Translations under genes and position numbers: made by a program
Shown here: in pieces, positions 1 through 7,959 of the stretch
Layout of the letters: the number at the start of each line of letters is the position of its first letter
Numbering within the stretch: the stretch's first letter is position 1
Source of the DNA: Ilumatobacter nonamiensis YM16-303
GTDB taxonomy: Bacteria > Actinomycetota > Acidimicrobiia > Acidimicrobiales > Ilumatobacteraceae
Direction: 5' to 3'
NCBI RefSeq assembly: GCF_000350145.1
Contig: NZ_BAOL01000077.1
Span: forward strand, 1 to 56,018
Length of the DNA stretch: 56,018 nucleotides
The notes under the pieces: model-generated
What the model saw: the letters and a program-made list of their open reading frames with translations, nothing else
Databases searched by the model: none
Told to the model about the DNA's origin: nothing

Positions 1-39
1 CTCCGTGCGCGAACTGTTCACGAGAACGGGGTCGAGCGG

Positions 40-1038
40 TTACCAGCGGAGAATGGCGGCGAGGCCGTCGTCGAGGATGGCGACGTTCGGGACGACGTGG
101 ATGTCGGCGTCGGTGAGCAGCGCCTGACGGATTGCACGGTCGACGATTCCGGGGTTGTCGGACGACTCGGCGTCGTGGACCAGCAACGTCTCGACCCGGC
201 CCTCGGCCAGTGCCTCGGTGACCTCGAGCGAGGTGGAGGTGCGGTGATCGACGCGCTCCTTGAACTCGTCGAGGAGCCGCTTGGTGTCGGTGGCCGCGAT
301 GTCGGACACCAGCCGGACGATCTCGGCGGCGGCACCCTCGTCATCGCCCGCCTCGACGGCGTGGGTCGGAATCGAGAGGCGATCGCCGAGCAGTTCGACG
401 AGCATCGACTGGGCGCGGGTCGGTCCGACGACCAGAACGATCCGTGCGTCGACCCGGGCGACCATGTGCTCGACGGCGTCGGCGACGTCCCGGGCGTTCT
501 CGTCCCAGGTGTTCTCGGCGCGCTGCTGGAAACGACGTTGGGACCAACCGCCGGGGTGTCCACGATGGATGTGCTCGGTGTCGCCCTCGACCTGCTCGCT
601 CGTGGTGGTCCCGCCGCCGTCGAACGCGACCAGGTCGGCGCCTGCGAGGTCGACTTCGACCACGACGTGAGCGATGACGCGTTGGCGCGCCTCGATCAAC
701 GGTGCGAGCCGGGGAAGCGGCGCCTCGGTGAGCTCGGCGCGTCGGACCGGCTGGTCGATGAACTCCGCGAACGTCGGGCCCGACCGCGCCCTCACGGCGA
801 TCAGTGCTGCGCCGTCACCGTGGTCGAGCGCTTCGAGGTCGGACGTCATCTCGGCGACGTCGTCTTCCCACTCGGCCGAAGCCGGACGGAGGGCATTGCG
901 CACCTGGACCCCGAAACGCTCGGACGCACCGGCGACATCGCTCCGTGCTGGAATCAGCGCGGTCAGGAACGGCCCGTCGCGCTCCACGAGGTCGCGCAGG
1001 TCGGTCATGGCAGAAGTGGTCGGCGTCGTCTCATTCAT
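40..1038 (-). CDS. baeRF-type (Vms1/eRF1-like) release-factor family protein
   Basis: A 332-residue soluble protein resembling the Rv2629-type bacterial/archaeal relatives of eRF1 and Vms1 (baeRF families). The segment around residues 165-185 (GGWSQRRFQ followed by QRAENTWDEN) is the part that made me recognise the family; the C-terminal half has the alternating strand/helix pattern of an eRF1 domain-3-like fold (VETLLVHDAE). Known members are thought to act near ribosomes or tRNA, but function in bacteria is poorly established, so a role in ribosome rescue is inference only. The start used is the first ATG; a second in-frame ATG nine codons later (MTDLRDL) is possible. It lies 51 bases after the NuoF-like gene on the same strand, and a perfect 11-base direct repeat fills that gap. 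Confidence 0.75.
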   Translation of the reverse strand: MNETTPTTSAMTDLRDLVERDGPFLTALIPARSDVAGASERFGVQVRNALRPASAEWEDDVAEMTSDLEALDHGDGAALIAVRARSGPTFAEFIDQPVRRAELTEAPLPRLAPLIEARQRVIAHVVVEVDLAGADLVAFDGGGTTTSEQVEGDTEHIHRGHPGGWSQRRFQQRAENTWDENARDVADAVEHMVARVDARIVLVVGPTRAQSMLVELLGDRLSIPTHAVEAGDDEGAAAEIVRLVSDIAATDTKRLLDEFKERVDHRTSTSLEVTEALAEGRVETLLVHDAESSDNPGIVDRAIRQALLTDADIHVVPNVAILDDGLAAILRW

Positions 1039-1055
1039 GCCAGGGGAGTACCACG

Positions 1056-1089
1056 CCGGACGTCGTGTGAAACGAAATCCGGACGTCGT
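1056..1089. repeat. 11-bp direct repeat upstream of the baeRF gene
   Basis: CCGGACGTCGT occurs at 1056-1066 and again at 1079-1089, 23 bases apart, exactly filling most of the gap between the NuoF-like gene and the baeRF gene. Each copy holds the palindrome GACGTC. The spacing of about two helical turns would suit a dimeric or tandem-bound regulator of the downstream gene; that function is inferred. Confidence 0.5.
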
Positions 1090-2511
1090 TCAGAGCAGAT
1101 CGACAGGGGCAGTCGTGCTGTCCTCGCCGTCGGTCGACCAGTCCCGCTGCTTGTCGAGATGGCGACCGTCGACTTGCGCGACCCCGTCGATGATGTCGAC
1201 GATCGGTGCGATGAGTTCGAGACCAGCGGGAGCGAGCTCACCCGACAGGTGGGACCCCGTCGCTGTGCAGGCGAGGGCGTAGAGGCTGGCGACCGCACTC
1301 TGGTGCTGCGAGGCGAGTCCGCAACGCGCTCCGTCGGCCACGGTCCCGAAGAGCGACTCGAGTTCGTTGTCGATGTCGGCCGGAGCCGTTCGGTCGGACT
1401 TGCGGATGACGTCGAGTCGATCGGCGATCGCACCCCCGTCGTCCTTGCACGGCTGGCATTGTCCGCAGGACTCGATCGCCAGGAATCGGGCGACGCCGTG
1501 CGCGGTCGCCGCGAGGTCGGTGTGGTCGTCGAGCACGATGAAGCCGGCGGAGCCGAGCCCGGACCCGGTGTCGGCGAACGCGTCGAAGCACAGTCCGGTG
1601 TCGAAGCGATCGGCGGTGAGAACGGCGTTGGCGGTGCCGGAGATGGCGCCGATCACCGTGTGGTCGTCGACGGCGCCACCGCCGAGTTCATCGAGCACGT
1701 TCCAGAACGGCGTGCCCATCGCGAACTCGGCGACACCGTGGTGGGGAACCGCACCGGAGATCGTGCAGATCGCGGTCCCCGGCGTGGCGTCGGTGCCGAC
1801 GGAACGGAACTCGTCGACGCCGTGGGTGAGGATGTACGTCACGTTGGCCATCGTCTCGACGTTGTTGACCACCGCAGTGCTTCCTGCCCCGCTGGTCTCG
1901 CCGGCGAGCGCGACCTCGCTGGCCTCGTTGCGCACATCGGCACCGTCGGCCAGTCCGCGCCGATACGGAGGGGTCACCCGAGGCAGAGGTGGTCGCCCCT
2001 CGACCACCTCGAGCAGCGCCGACTCCTCGCCGTACAGGTAGGACGACGGGCCGGTCACCACACGAAGTTCGACGTCTTCGAGTCCGTACGCCTCGAATGC
2101 GGCGATGGCCGGGCGCAGCCGTGCGATCTGCTCGTCGAACTGCTCCTTGACGGCGATGACGACGTCGGTGGCTCCAACGGCGCGCGCGGTGATCAGTGCT
2201 CCCTCGATGACCTGGAACGGATCGTTGTCGAGGAGGGTGCGGTCCTTGAAGGTGCCCGGCTCTCCCTCGGCTCCGTTCACGACCACCGAGACCGGTCGGT
2301 CGGTGGACATTTCCGCGACGGTGCGCCATTTCGTCCCCGTCGGGAAGCCGGCACCGCCGCGGCCGCGCAGACCGCTCGCCTCGATCATCGCGATGATCTC
2401 CAGCGGGTCCATGTCGGACGCGAGCTTCAGTCCCTCGCCACCGCCCATGGCGAGGTACTCGTCGAGCGTCTTGACAGCATCGGGACGAAGAATTCGGTTG
2501 AGTCGGGGCAT
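1090..2511 (-). CDS. Stand-alone NuoF-like NADH-binding flavoprotein (51 kDa subunit family)
   Basis: 473 residues with the layout of the NADH-oxidising subunit of complex I and NAD-linked formate dehydrogenases/hydrogenases: an FMN-binding loop near residues 49-62 (RGRGGAGFPTGTKW), the flavin/NADH site around 80-90 (NGAEGEPGTFKD), a YGEESALLE segment at 160-168, an SLBB-like region near 245-280, and a [4Fe-4S] motif ESCGQCQPC with Cys349, Cys352, Cys355 and the fourth ligand probably Cys397. No NuoE, NuoG or formate dehydrogenase alpha subunit is nearby, so its redox partner is unknown. It follows the purD-purM gene by 59 bases and has its own strong ribosome binding site. The family is clear; the physiological complex is not. 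Confidence 0.85.
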   Translation of the reverse strand: MPRLNRILRPDAVKTLDEYLAMGGGEGLKLASDMDPLEIIAMIEASGLRGRGGAGFPTGTKWRTVAEMSTDRPVSVVVNGAEGEPGTFKDRTLLDNDPFQVIEGALITARAVGATDVVIAVKEQFDEQIARLRPAIAAFEAYGLEDVELRVVTGPSSYLYGEESALLEVVEGRPPLPRVTPPYRRGLADGADVRNEASEVALAGETSGAGSTAVVNNVETMANVTYILTHGVDEFRSVGTDATPGTAICTISGAVPHHGVAEFAMGTPFWNVLDELGGGAVDDHTVIGAISGTANAVLTADRFDTGLCFDAFADTGSGLGSAGFIVLDDHTDLAATAHGVARFLAIESCGQCQPCKDDGGAIADRLDVIRKSDRTAPADIDNELESLFGTVADGARCGLASQHQSAVASLYALACTATGSHLSGELAPAGLELIAPIVDIIDGVAQVDGRHLDKQRDWSTDGEDSTTAPVDLL

Positions 2512-2519
2512 GGGCGCGG

Positions 2520-2528
2520 CTCCTTTCC
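2520..2528 (-). promoter_or_regulatory. Strong ribosome binding site of the NuoF-like gene
   Basis: On the minus strand GGAAAGGAG ends 8 bases before the ATG at 2511. This is one of the few canonical Shine-Dalgarno sequences in the window and fixes the start codon. Confidence 0.7.
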
Positions 2529-2570
2529 ACGAGCTCGCGCGGCCTACCCGCTCCCAATAGCGCCGAAACC

Positions 2571-4796
2571 TCAGCGGAGGGTGACGGTGCGCGGGCCGGT
2601 GGTGAGGCGGCCGATGCGCCAGGTGGTCTCGGGGATCGCTGCCTGGACGTCGTCGGCGTCGGCCGCGGCGCAGACGACGACCATGCCGATGCCCATGTTG
2701 AGCGTGCGATACAGCTCATCGGTCGACATCTGGGGCGTCAGCTCGCGCACCAGACGGAACAGCGGCGGCACCGGCCAGGAACCGAGATCGATCTCCGCGC
2801 CGATCCCGTCCGGAAGCACCCGCGGCAGATTCTCGGGAAGGCCACCCCCCGTGATCTGGGCGAGTGCTTTCACGGCGCCGGTTGCCAGTGCCGGACGCAG
2901 CGGATCGAGATAGTTGCGGTGCGGTTCCAGCAGTGCGTCACCGAGCGGACGATCCATTCCTGCGACGATCGTGTCCATCGGCGCCCACTCGAACACCTTG
3001 CGCAACAGCGAGTACCCGTTCGTGTGCGGTCCGGAGGACGCCACACCGATGAGCACGTCGTCGGCCGCCACGTCGGCGCGCGGGAGCAGCTCGGACCGAT
3101 CGGCGACGCCGATCAGCGTGCCGGCGATGTCGAAGGCCCCCTCGCGGTACACGCCGGGCATCTCGGCGGTCTCGCCGCCGAGAACCGCGCAGTTCGCGGC
3201 TCGGCACGCCTCGGACATGCCTTTCACGATGTCGGCGACCATGTCGGCATCGAGCACGCTCGCAGCGATGTAGTCGAGGAAGAACAGAGGACGAGCGTTC
3301 TGCACCAGCACGTCGCCGATGCAGTGGTTGACGATGTCGGCACCGACCCCACGCACGCGACCGAGTCGGGCCGCGAGTTCGACCTTCGTTCCGACGCCGT
3401 CGGTGGACGCGACGAGAACCGGGTCGTCCAGTTCGGTGATCGCCGCAGCCGAGAACACCCCGCCGAAGCTGCCGACACCCTGCAGTACTCCACGGCCCGA
3501 ACCGACGTCGTGGGTCGATTCGACCGCCGCTTTCATCTCGGCGACGGCGCGCGTCCCCTCGTCGATGTCGACGCCTGCATCGGCGTACGACGCCAGAGCG
3601 GCCCCGGGAGCACGCCAGGCGATGTCACGGCGCACCTGCATTCCCCGGAACTCGATCGCCGACATGCGTGCGTACGCGATCCGGCGCGCCTCGTCGAGAT
3701 CGTGGCCGACACCGGTCACGGCCAGGACGCGTCCGCCGGACACGCACCCGTCGGTGACGCCGGCGTCGAAGCGCATCGCAACGCCTTCGCCGGCCTCGTT
3801 GAGCGCTTCGGCATCGTCGATGCGGTCGGTGATCTGCGCGCCCGTGATCGGGTTGCCCGGATAGCCGTCGGCGGCGGCGACGACGGTGACAGCGGACCGC
3901 GAGCGTGTGACGAGCGGGACGCTGGTGACGTCACCGCGTGTGGCCGCCAGTGCCAACTCGCCGAGATCGGTTTCGAGCAGCGGGAGCACCGCTTGAGCCT
4001 CCGGGTCGCCGAATCGGGCGTTGTACTCGATCAGGCGGGGCCCGTCGGCGGTCAACATCAAGCCGGCGTAGATCACGCCGACGTAGGGCGTTTCGGCGGA
4101 TCGGAAATGGTCGAGGACCGGTTGGACGAACTCGGCGACCAGATCGTCGGGTCGCAGCGCCACCGGCGCCGGTGCGTAGGCACCCATGCCACCGGTGTTC
4201 GGGCCGGTGTCACCTTCCCCGATCCGTTTGTGATCCTGGGCCAGCGGCAGCGCGACGGCAGTGGTGCCGTCACACAGTGCGAGCAGTGAGAACTCGGGTC
4301 CGCTGATCCGCTCCTCGAGGACGAATGCCCCGGACAAGGCCGCGTCGACGATGGCGGCCTCGGTCTCGCCGTCGGAGTCGGGGACGACGACACCCTTGCC
4401 GGCCGCCAGGCCGTCGAGTTTGACGACCACGCCGGTCCCCAGGGCGCGCCACCACGTGCGTGCGTCGTCGACCACGTTGGTCGACGCCGAGGGATCGAAA
4501 CGCGCGAAGCGGGGACCCGGAATGCCGAGGTCGGCCGCCAGTTGGCGCGCGAAGCCCTTCGACGCCTCGATCCGGGCGAGGTCGGCGGTCGGACCGAAAC
4601 AGGGGATGCCCCGACGGGCGCACTCGTCGGCGGCACCGTCGACCAATGCGGCCTCGGGTCCGGGAATGACCAGGTCGGTGTCGGCGGACGACGCATCGGC
4701 GAGGTCCGGTGCGAGGCGCACGTCGTGTCCGGCGCGTCGGCACGCCCATGCGAGTGCCTGCTCGCGCCCGCCGCCGCCCAGGATGAGAACCTGCAT
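2571..4796 (-). CDS. purDM: Bifunctional GAR synthetase / AIR synthetase (PurD-PurM fusion)
   Basis: One 741-residue reading frame joins phosphoribosylamine-glycine ligase (PurD, about 1-395) to phosphoribosylformylglycinamidine cyclo-ligase (PurM, about 402-741), purine steps 2 and 5. PurD features: N-terminal GGGGREQALAW, ATP-grasp segment KLDGLAAGKGV near 126-136, GPNTGGMGAYAP near 198-210 and YNARFGDPEAQ near 258-268. PurM features: STDGVGTKVELA near 464-475 and GGETAEMPGVY at 540-550. The linker is only about 10 residues. The N-terminal PurD domain is about 30 residues shorter than usual and lacks the APGNxGT loop. The start is the ATG that overlaps the purF stop (TGATG); a longer in-frame extension upstream runs inside purF and is low-complexity, so I reject it. 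Translation is probably coupled to purF. Confidence 0.92.
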   Translation of the reverse strand: MQVLILGGGGREQALAWACRRAGHDVRLAPDLADASSADTDLVIPGPEAALVDGAADECARRGIPCFGPTADLARIEASKGFARQLAADLGIPGPRFARFDPSASTNVVDDARTWWRALGTGVVVKLDGLAAGKGVVVPDSDGETEAAIVDAALSGAFVLEERISGPEFSLLALCDGTTAVALPLAQDHKRIGEGDTGPNTGGMGAYAPAPVALRPDDLVAEFVQPVLDHFRSAETPYVGVIYAGLMLTADGPRLIEYNARFGDPEAQAVLPLLETDLGELALAATRGDVTSVPLVTRSRSAVTVVAAADGYPGNPITGAQITDRIDDAEALNEAGEGVAMRFDAGVTDGCVSGGRVLAVTGVGHDLDEARRIAYARMSAIEFRGMQVRRDIAWRAPGAALASYADAGVDIDEGTRAVAEMKAAVESTHDVGSGRGVLQGVGSFGGVFSAAAITELDDPVLVASTDGVGTKVELAARLGRVRGVGADIVNHCIGDVLVQNARPLFFLDYIAASVLDADMVADIVKGMSEACRAANCAVLGGETAEMPGVYREGAFDIAGTLIGVADRSELLPRADVAADDVLIGVASSGPHTNGYSLLRKVFEWAPMDTIVAGMDRPLGDALLEPHRNYLDPLRPALATGAVKALAQITGGGLPENLPRVLPDGIGAEIDLGSWPVPPLFRLVRELTPQMSTDELYRTLNMGIGMVVVCAAADADDVQAAIPETTWRIGRLTTGPRTVTLR

Positions 4797-6265
4797 CAGT
4801 GCAGCACGCCCTCGAAGGCGAGCTTCGCCTGAGCGTCGCCGACCGCGAGGGGATAGGTACCCGTGAAGCAGGCGTTGCAGTAGCCGTCGTCGACGCCACC
4901 CTCGCGGCCGGCCACGGCGCGCATCATCCCGTCGAGCGAGAGGAACGCCAGGCTGTCGGCACCGATGTGGTCCTCCATCTCGGCCACGCTGAGGTGCGAT
5001 GCCATGAGGTCGCCGTCGTGGCCCATGTCGACACCGAAGTGGCAGGCGTGGGTGATCGGCGGGCACGTGATCCGCAGGTGCACCTCGGCCGCGCCGGCGT
5101 CACGGACGAGCTTGACGAGCGGTCCCGCGGTCGTGCCGCGCACGAGCGAGTCGTCGATCATGATCACCCGCTTGCCCTCGAGGTTCTCGCTGAGCGCGTT
5201 GAACTTCAGCGCGACGCCGCGCTCGCGGATGTCCTGAGTCGGCTCGATGAAGGTGCGTCCGATGTAGCGGTTCTTGATGAGCCCGTCGTTGAACGGCAGG
5301 CCGCTCTCCTTCGAGAAACCGATCGCCGCGGGAATCGACGAGTCGGGCACGGGGATCACGACATCGGCGTCGACCAGCGATTCGCGAGCCAACTCGACGC
5401 CGAGTTGCTGACGGACGTGGTGGACCGACTTGGAATCCCACACCGAGTCGGGGCGGGAGAAGTAGACGAACTCGAACGTGCACCGGGCGGCGTTCGGCTG
5501 TGGAGCGAGGACTTGCTGGCGCTCGATCTCGGCGCCGCGCAGGGTGACCATCTCGCCGGGGTGGATCTCGTCGATGTCCACGCAGCCGAGTGTCGACAGC
5601 GCACAGGTCTCGGAGGCGACCGCATGGCCGCCATGGGGGAGGCGTCCGACCGACAGCGGCCGGAAACCCCACGGATCACGGACGGCGATGACCTGATCGG
5701 ACGCGAGGATGACCAGCGAGAACGCTCCCTTCCACGCCGGCAGTGTGCGCTCGATGCGCTCCTGCCACGTCCGGCCGCCCGCCGCTGCGAGCATCAGGGT
5801 GAACACCTCGGTGTCGCTCGTGGCGGTCAGCCCGAAGCCCTTGTTGAGCAACTCGTCGCGCAGCCCGGTCGCATTCACCAGGTTGCCGTTGTGGGCGACC
5901 GAGAGCGGACCGTGCATCGTCTCGACGAGGAACGGTTGGATGTTGCGCTCGGCGTTGGAACCCGTCGTCGAGTAGCGGGTGTGTCCGATCGCGTGGTACC
6001 CGGTCAACGGTGCGAGTGCATCGGGGGTGAAGACGGTCGAGACGAGACCCGGCTCCTTGTGGACACGCGCCCGCTTGCCGTCGCTGACCGCCATTCCGGC
6101 AGCCTCCTGGCCCCGGTGCTGCAGCGCGAAGAGCCCGAAGAAGGCGAGCTGTGCCACGCCGTCACCGTGCGGTGTGGACAGGCCGAGCACACCGCACTCG
6201 TCGTGCGCGACGTCGTCGTTCGCGAACTCAGCGGGAACCGCCTGAACCGGGATCGATCGGGTCAT
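4796..6265 (-). CDS. purF: Amidophosphoribosyltransferase PurF
   Basis: Catalyses the first committed step of purine synthesis, PRPP plus glutamine to phosphoribosylamine. The 489-residue product begins with a 23-residue propeptide ending at Asp22-Glu23, followed by the Ntn nucleophile Cys24 (DECGVLG). The glutaminase region includes ALQHRGQEAAG and GHTRYSTTGS; the PRPP loop is VIMIDDSLVRGTT. Cysteines matching the Bacillus-type [4Fe-4S] ligands are visible (ARCTFEF, THACHFG and the YCNAC pair near the C-terminus), so the enzyme is probably of the oxygen-sensitive, propeptide-processed class. The start ATG lies one base after the purC stop; an upstream in-frame extension overlapping purC is discarded. 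The stop shares a base with the purD-purM start. Confidence 0.95.
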   Translation of the reverse strand: MTRSIPVQAVPAEFANDDVAHDECGVLGLSTPHGDGVAQLAFFGLFALQHRGQEAAGMAVSDGKRARVHKEPGLVSTVFTPDALAPLTGYHAIGHTRYSTTGSNAERNIQPFLVETMHGPLSVAHNGNLVNATGLRDELLNKGFGLTATSDTEVFTLMLAAAGGRTWQERIERTLPAWKGAFSLVILASDQVIAVRDPWGFRPLSVGRLPHGGHAVASETCALSTLGCVDIDEIHPGEMVTLRGAEIERQQVLAPQPNAARCTFEFVYFSRPDSVWDSKSVHHVRQQLGVELARESLVDADVVIPVPDSSIPAAIGFSKESGLPFNDGLIKNRYIGRTFIEPTQDIRERGVALKFNALSENLEGKRVIMIDDSLVRGTTAGPLVKLVRDAGAAEVHLRITCPPITHACHFGVDMGHDGDLMASHLSVAEMEDHIGADSLAFLSLDGMMRAVAGREGGVDDGYCNACFTGTYPLAVGDAQAKLAFEGVLH

Positions 6266-6266
6266 G

Positions 6267-7220
6267 TCACTCCAGATGGGAGACCGCGACACGGATGCGC
6301 GGGGCTGCGGGATAGTCGGCGTATCGGAACGTCTCGCCGGTGAGTCGCTCGTAGGCATCAACGTATCGGGCGCTGGTGGCCGACCAGACCTCGTCACCCA
6401 ACGTCGGAATGTCGCCGTCACCCCGGAAGTCGACGGCGGCGAGCGCTCGGCGGACGACCTCCTTGTCGAGACTCTCGGGTTCGACGCCGGACGCCAGGCG
6501 CTCCTGATAGCTGTCCTCGACCCACCAGCGTGACGAATCGGGGGTGTGGACCTCGTCGATCAGCAGCACCTCACCGGACTCGGCGATGCCGAACTCGTAC
6601 TTCGTGTCGGCGAGGATCAGCCCGGCGTCACGCCCGCGTTGCAGACCCCGTTCGAACACAGCCAGCGCCGCGTCGTGGACCTGTTTCCACACGTCGGGCG
6701 CGACCAGGCCACGCTCGACCACGTCGTCGCAGGTGATCGGTACGTCGTGCGCGCCGGCATCGCCCTTCGTCGTGGGGGTGACGATCGGATGGGGGAGCGG
6801 GTCGTTCTTCCGGAGCCCGTCGGGAAGCTCGTGTCCGTAGATCGTGCGTTCGCCGCGCTCGTACGCGGTCCACAGCGCGGTGTCGGTGACCCCGGTGATG
6901 TGTCCGCGAACGATCACCTCGACGGGCAACGGCGCCGCTGCCCGAGCGATCGTGACGTTCGGATCGGGAACCTCGATGACGTGGTTGGCGACGATGTCGG
7001 ATGTCTGATCGAACCACCATGCCGACAGTTCGTTCAGTACCTGTCCCTTGTAGGCGACCCCGGCGATGATCCGGTCGAAGGCCGACAGCCGATCGGTGGT
7101 GACGAAGAGGCGCTGGCCGGTTCGTTCACCGCCGAGCGCATACGACACCCGCACCTTGCCGTCCCGACGGTCCGACAGCGGGAGGTCGATCTCGGTCAGT
7201 GGTGCGGGGTGCCCGGTCAT
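6267..7220 (-). CDS. purC: SAICAR synthetase PurC
   Basis: Phosphoribosylaminoimidazole-succinocarboxamide synthase, 317 residues, joining aspartate to CAIR with ATP. Recognisable segments are GKVRVSY near the N-terminus, TDRLSAFD, the VIVRGHITGV motif, the LADTKYEFG and LIDEVHTPDSSRWW active-site stretches. The size matches the longer, yeast-like single-domain form rather than the roughly 240-residue Gram-negative form. I use the ATG at 7220 (MTGHPAPLTEID); an upstream in-frame extension would reach back into purQ. It sits 16 bases after purQ and one base before purF, inside the purine operon. Confidence 0.94.
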   Translation of the reverse strand: MTGHPAPLTEIDLPLSDRRDGKVRVSYALGGERTGQRLFVTTDRLSAFDRIIAGVAYKGQVLNELSAWWFDQTSDIVANHVIEVPDPNVTIARAAAPLPVEVIVRGHITGVTDTALWTAYERGERTIYGHELPDGLRKNDPLPHPIVTPTTKGDAGAHDVPITCDDVVERGLVAPDVWKQVHDAALAVFERGLQRGRDAGLILADTKYEFGIAESGEVLLIDEVHTPDSSRWWVEDSYQERLASGVEPESLDKEVVRRALAAVDFRGDGDIPTLGDEVWSATSARYVDAYERLTGETFRYADYPAAPRIRVAVSHLE

Positions 7221-7236
7221 GGTGACGATTCTCGCG

Positions 7237-7959
7237 TCAGACTTGCTTCGCGTGGGCGACGCCCGCTTCGAAGATGCGCAGTCCGAGGTGGCGCCGCCCA
7301 CCGCCGCCCCGCCGGTGGTGCGGGTGTTGTCGCGCCACGATGTGATTCTCCGGGTGGGGCATCAGGCCGAGGACCAGGCCGGTCGGGTCGCTGACGCCGG
7401 CGATGTCGTCGATCGAGCCGTTCGGGTTCGTACTCCGGTAGCGCAGCGCGATCTGACCAGCGGCCTCGAGCGAGGCGGGGTCCGGGTGCACATAGCGTCC
7501 TTCGCCGTGGGCGATCGGGCAGTGGATCGGATCCTCGATGCCCTTGGTCCAGATGCTCTTGCTCTTCGCCGCCCGTTCGAGCACGACCCAGCGACAGTCG
7601 AACACTCCCTGCGCGTTGTGCCCGAGCGCACCCGGAATCAGATTGGTGCGGCTGAGCACCTGAAATCCGTTGCAGATGCCGAGGAGCGGCCGCCCCTTGT
7701 CGACGAACTCGTGCAGCTTCTCGCCGAGCCCGAGGGTCAGGTCGAGGGCCATCATGCGGCCGGCTCCCAACGAGTCGGCGTAGCTGAACCCGCCCGCAAC
7801 GACGGCGAGGCGGGCGTCGTCGAGATGTCGCGGGCTGGTGATCAGTTCCTTTGCACGCACGATGCGTGCGTCGGATCCGGCCAGATCGAGTGCCTTGGCG
7901 ACGTCGTGGTCACGGTTCGTACCGGGCCCGGTGATCACGATCGCAGGAACTCGACTCAT
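7237..7959 (-). CDS. purQ: FGAM synthase glutaminase subunit PurQ
   Basis: 240-residue class I glutamine amidotransferase that supplies ammonia to the PurL subunit for FGAR to FGAM. The nucleophile is Cys96 in GICNGFQVL, with the His202-Glu204 pair in MPHPENH. The small PurQ requires a separate PurL and PurS; here the start ATG overlaps the purL stop by four bases (ATGA), so the two subunits are probably made in fixed ratio. The region after residue 208 (QHPHHRRGGGGRRH) is rich in histidine and arginine and looks flexible. Confidence 0.94.
   Translation of the reverse strand: MSRVPAIVITGPGTNRDHDVAKALDLAGSDARIVRAKELITSPRHLDDARLAVVAGGFSYADSLGAGRMMALDLTLGLGEKLHEFVDKGRPLLGICNGFQVLSRTNLIPGALGHNAQGVFDCRWVVLERAAKSKSIWTKGIEDPIHCPIAHGEGRYVHPDPASLEAAGQIALRYRSTNPNGSIDDIAGVSDPTGLVLGLMPHPENHIVARQHPHHRRGGGGRRHLGLRIFEAGVAHAKQV

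Noticed and set aside
1-39. Possible gene end or terminator at the window start
   Set aside because: Too short; no stem-loop or coding evidence is visible.
97-2913. 938-codon open frame on the plus strand
   Set aside because: It mirrors the baeRF, NuoF-like and PurM genes on the other strand, has low-complexity composition and no recognisable motif; a high-GC shadow frame.
4797-5066. N-terminal extension of PurD-PurM
   Set aside because: These 90 codons lie wholly inside purF in another frame and are Arg/Pro-rich; the ATG at 4796 with TGATG coupling is the natural start.
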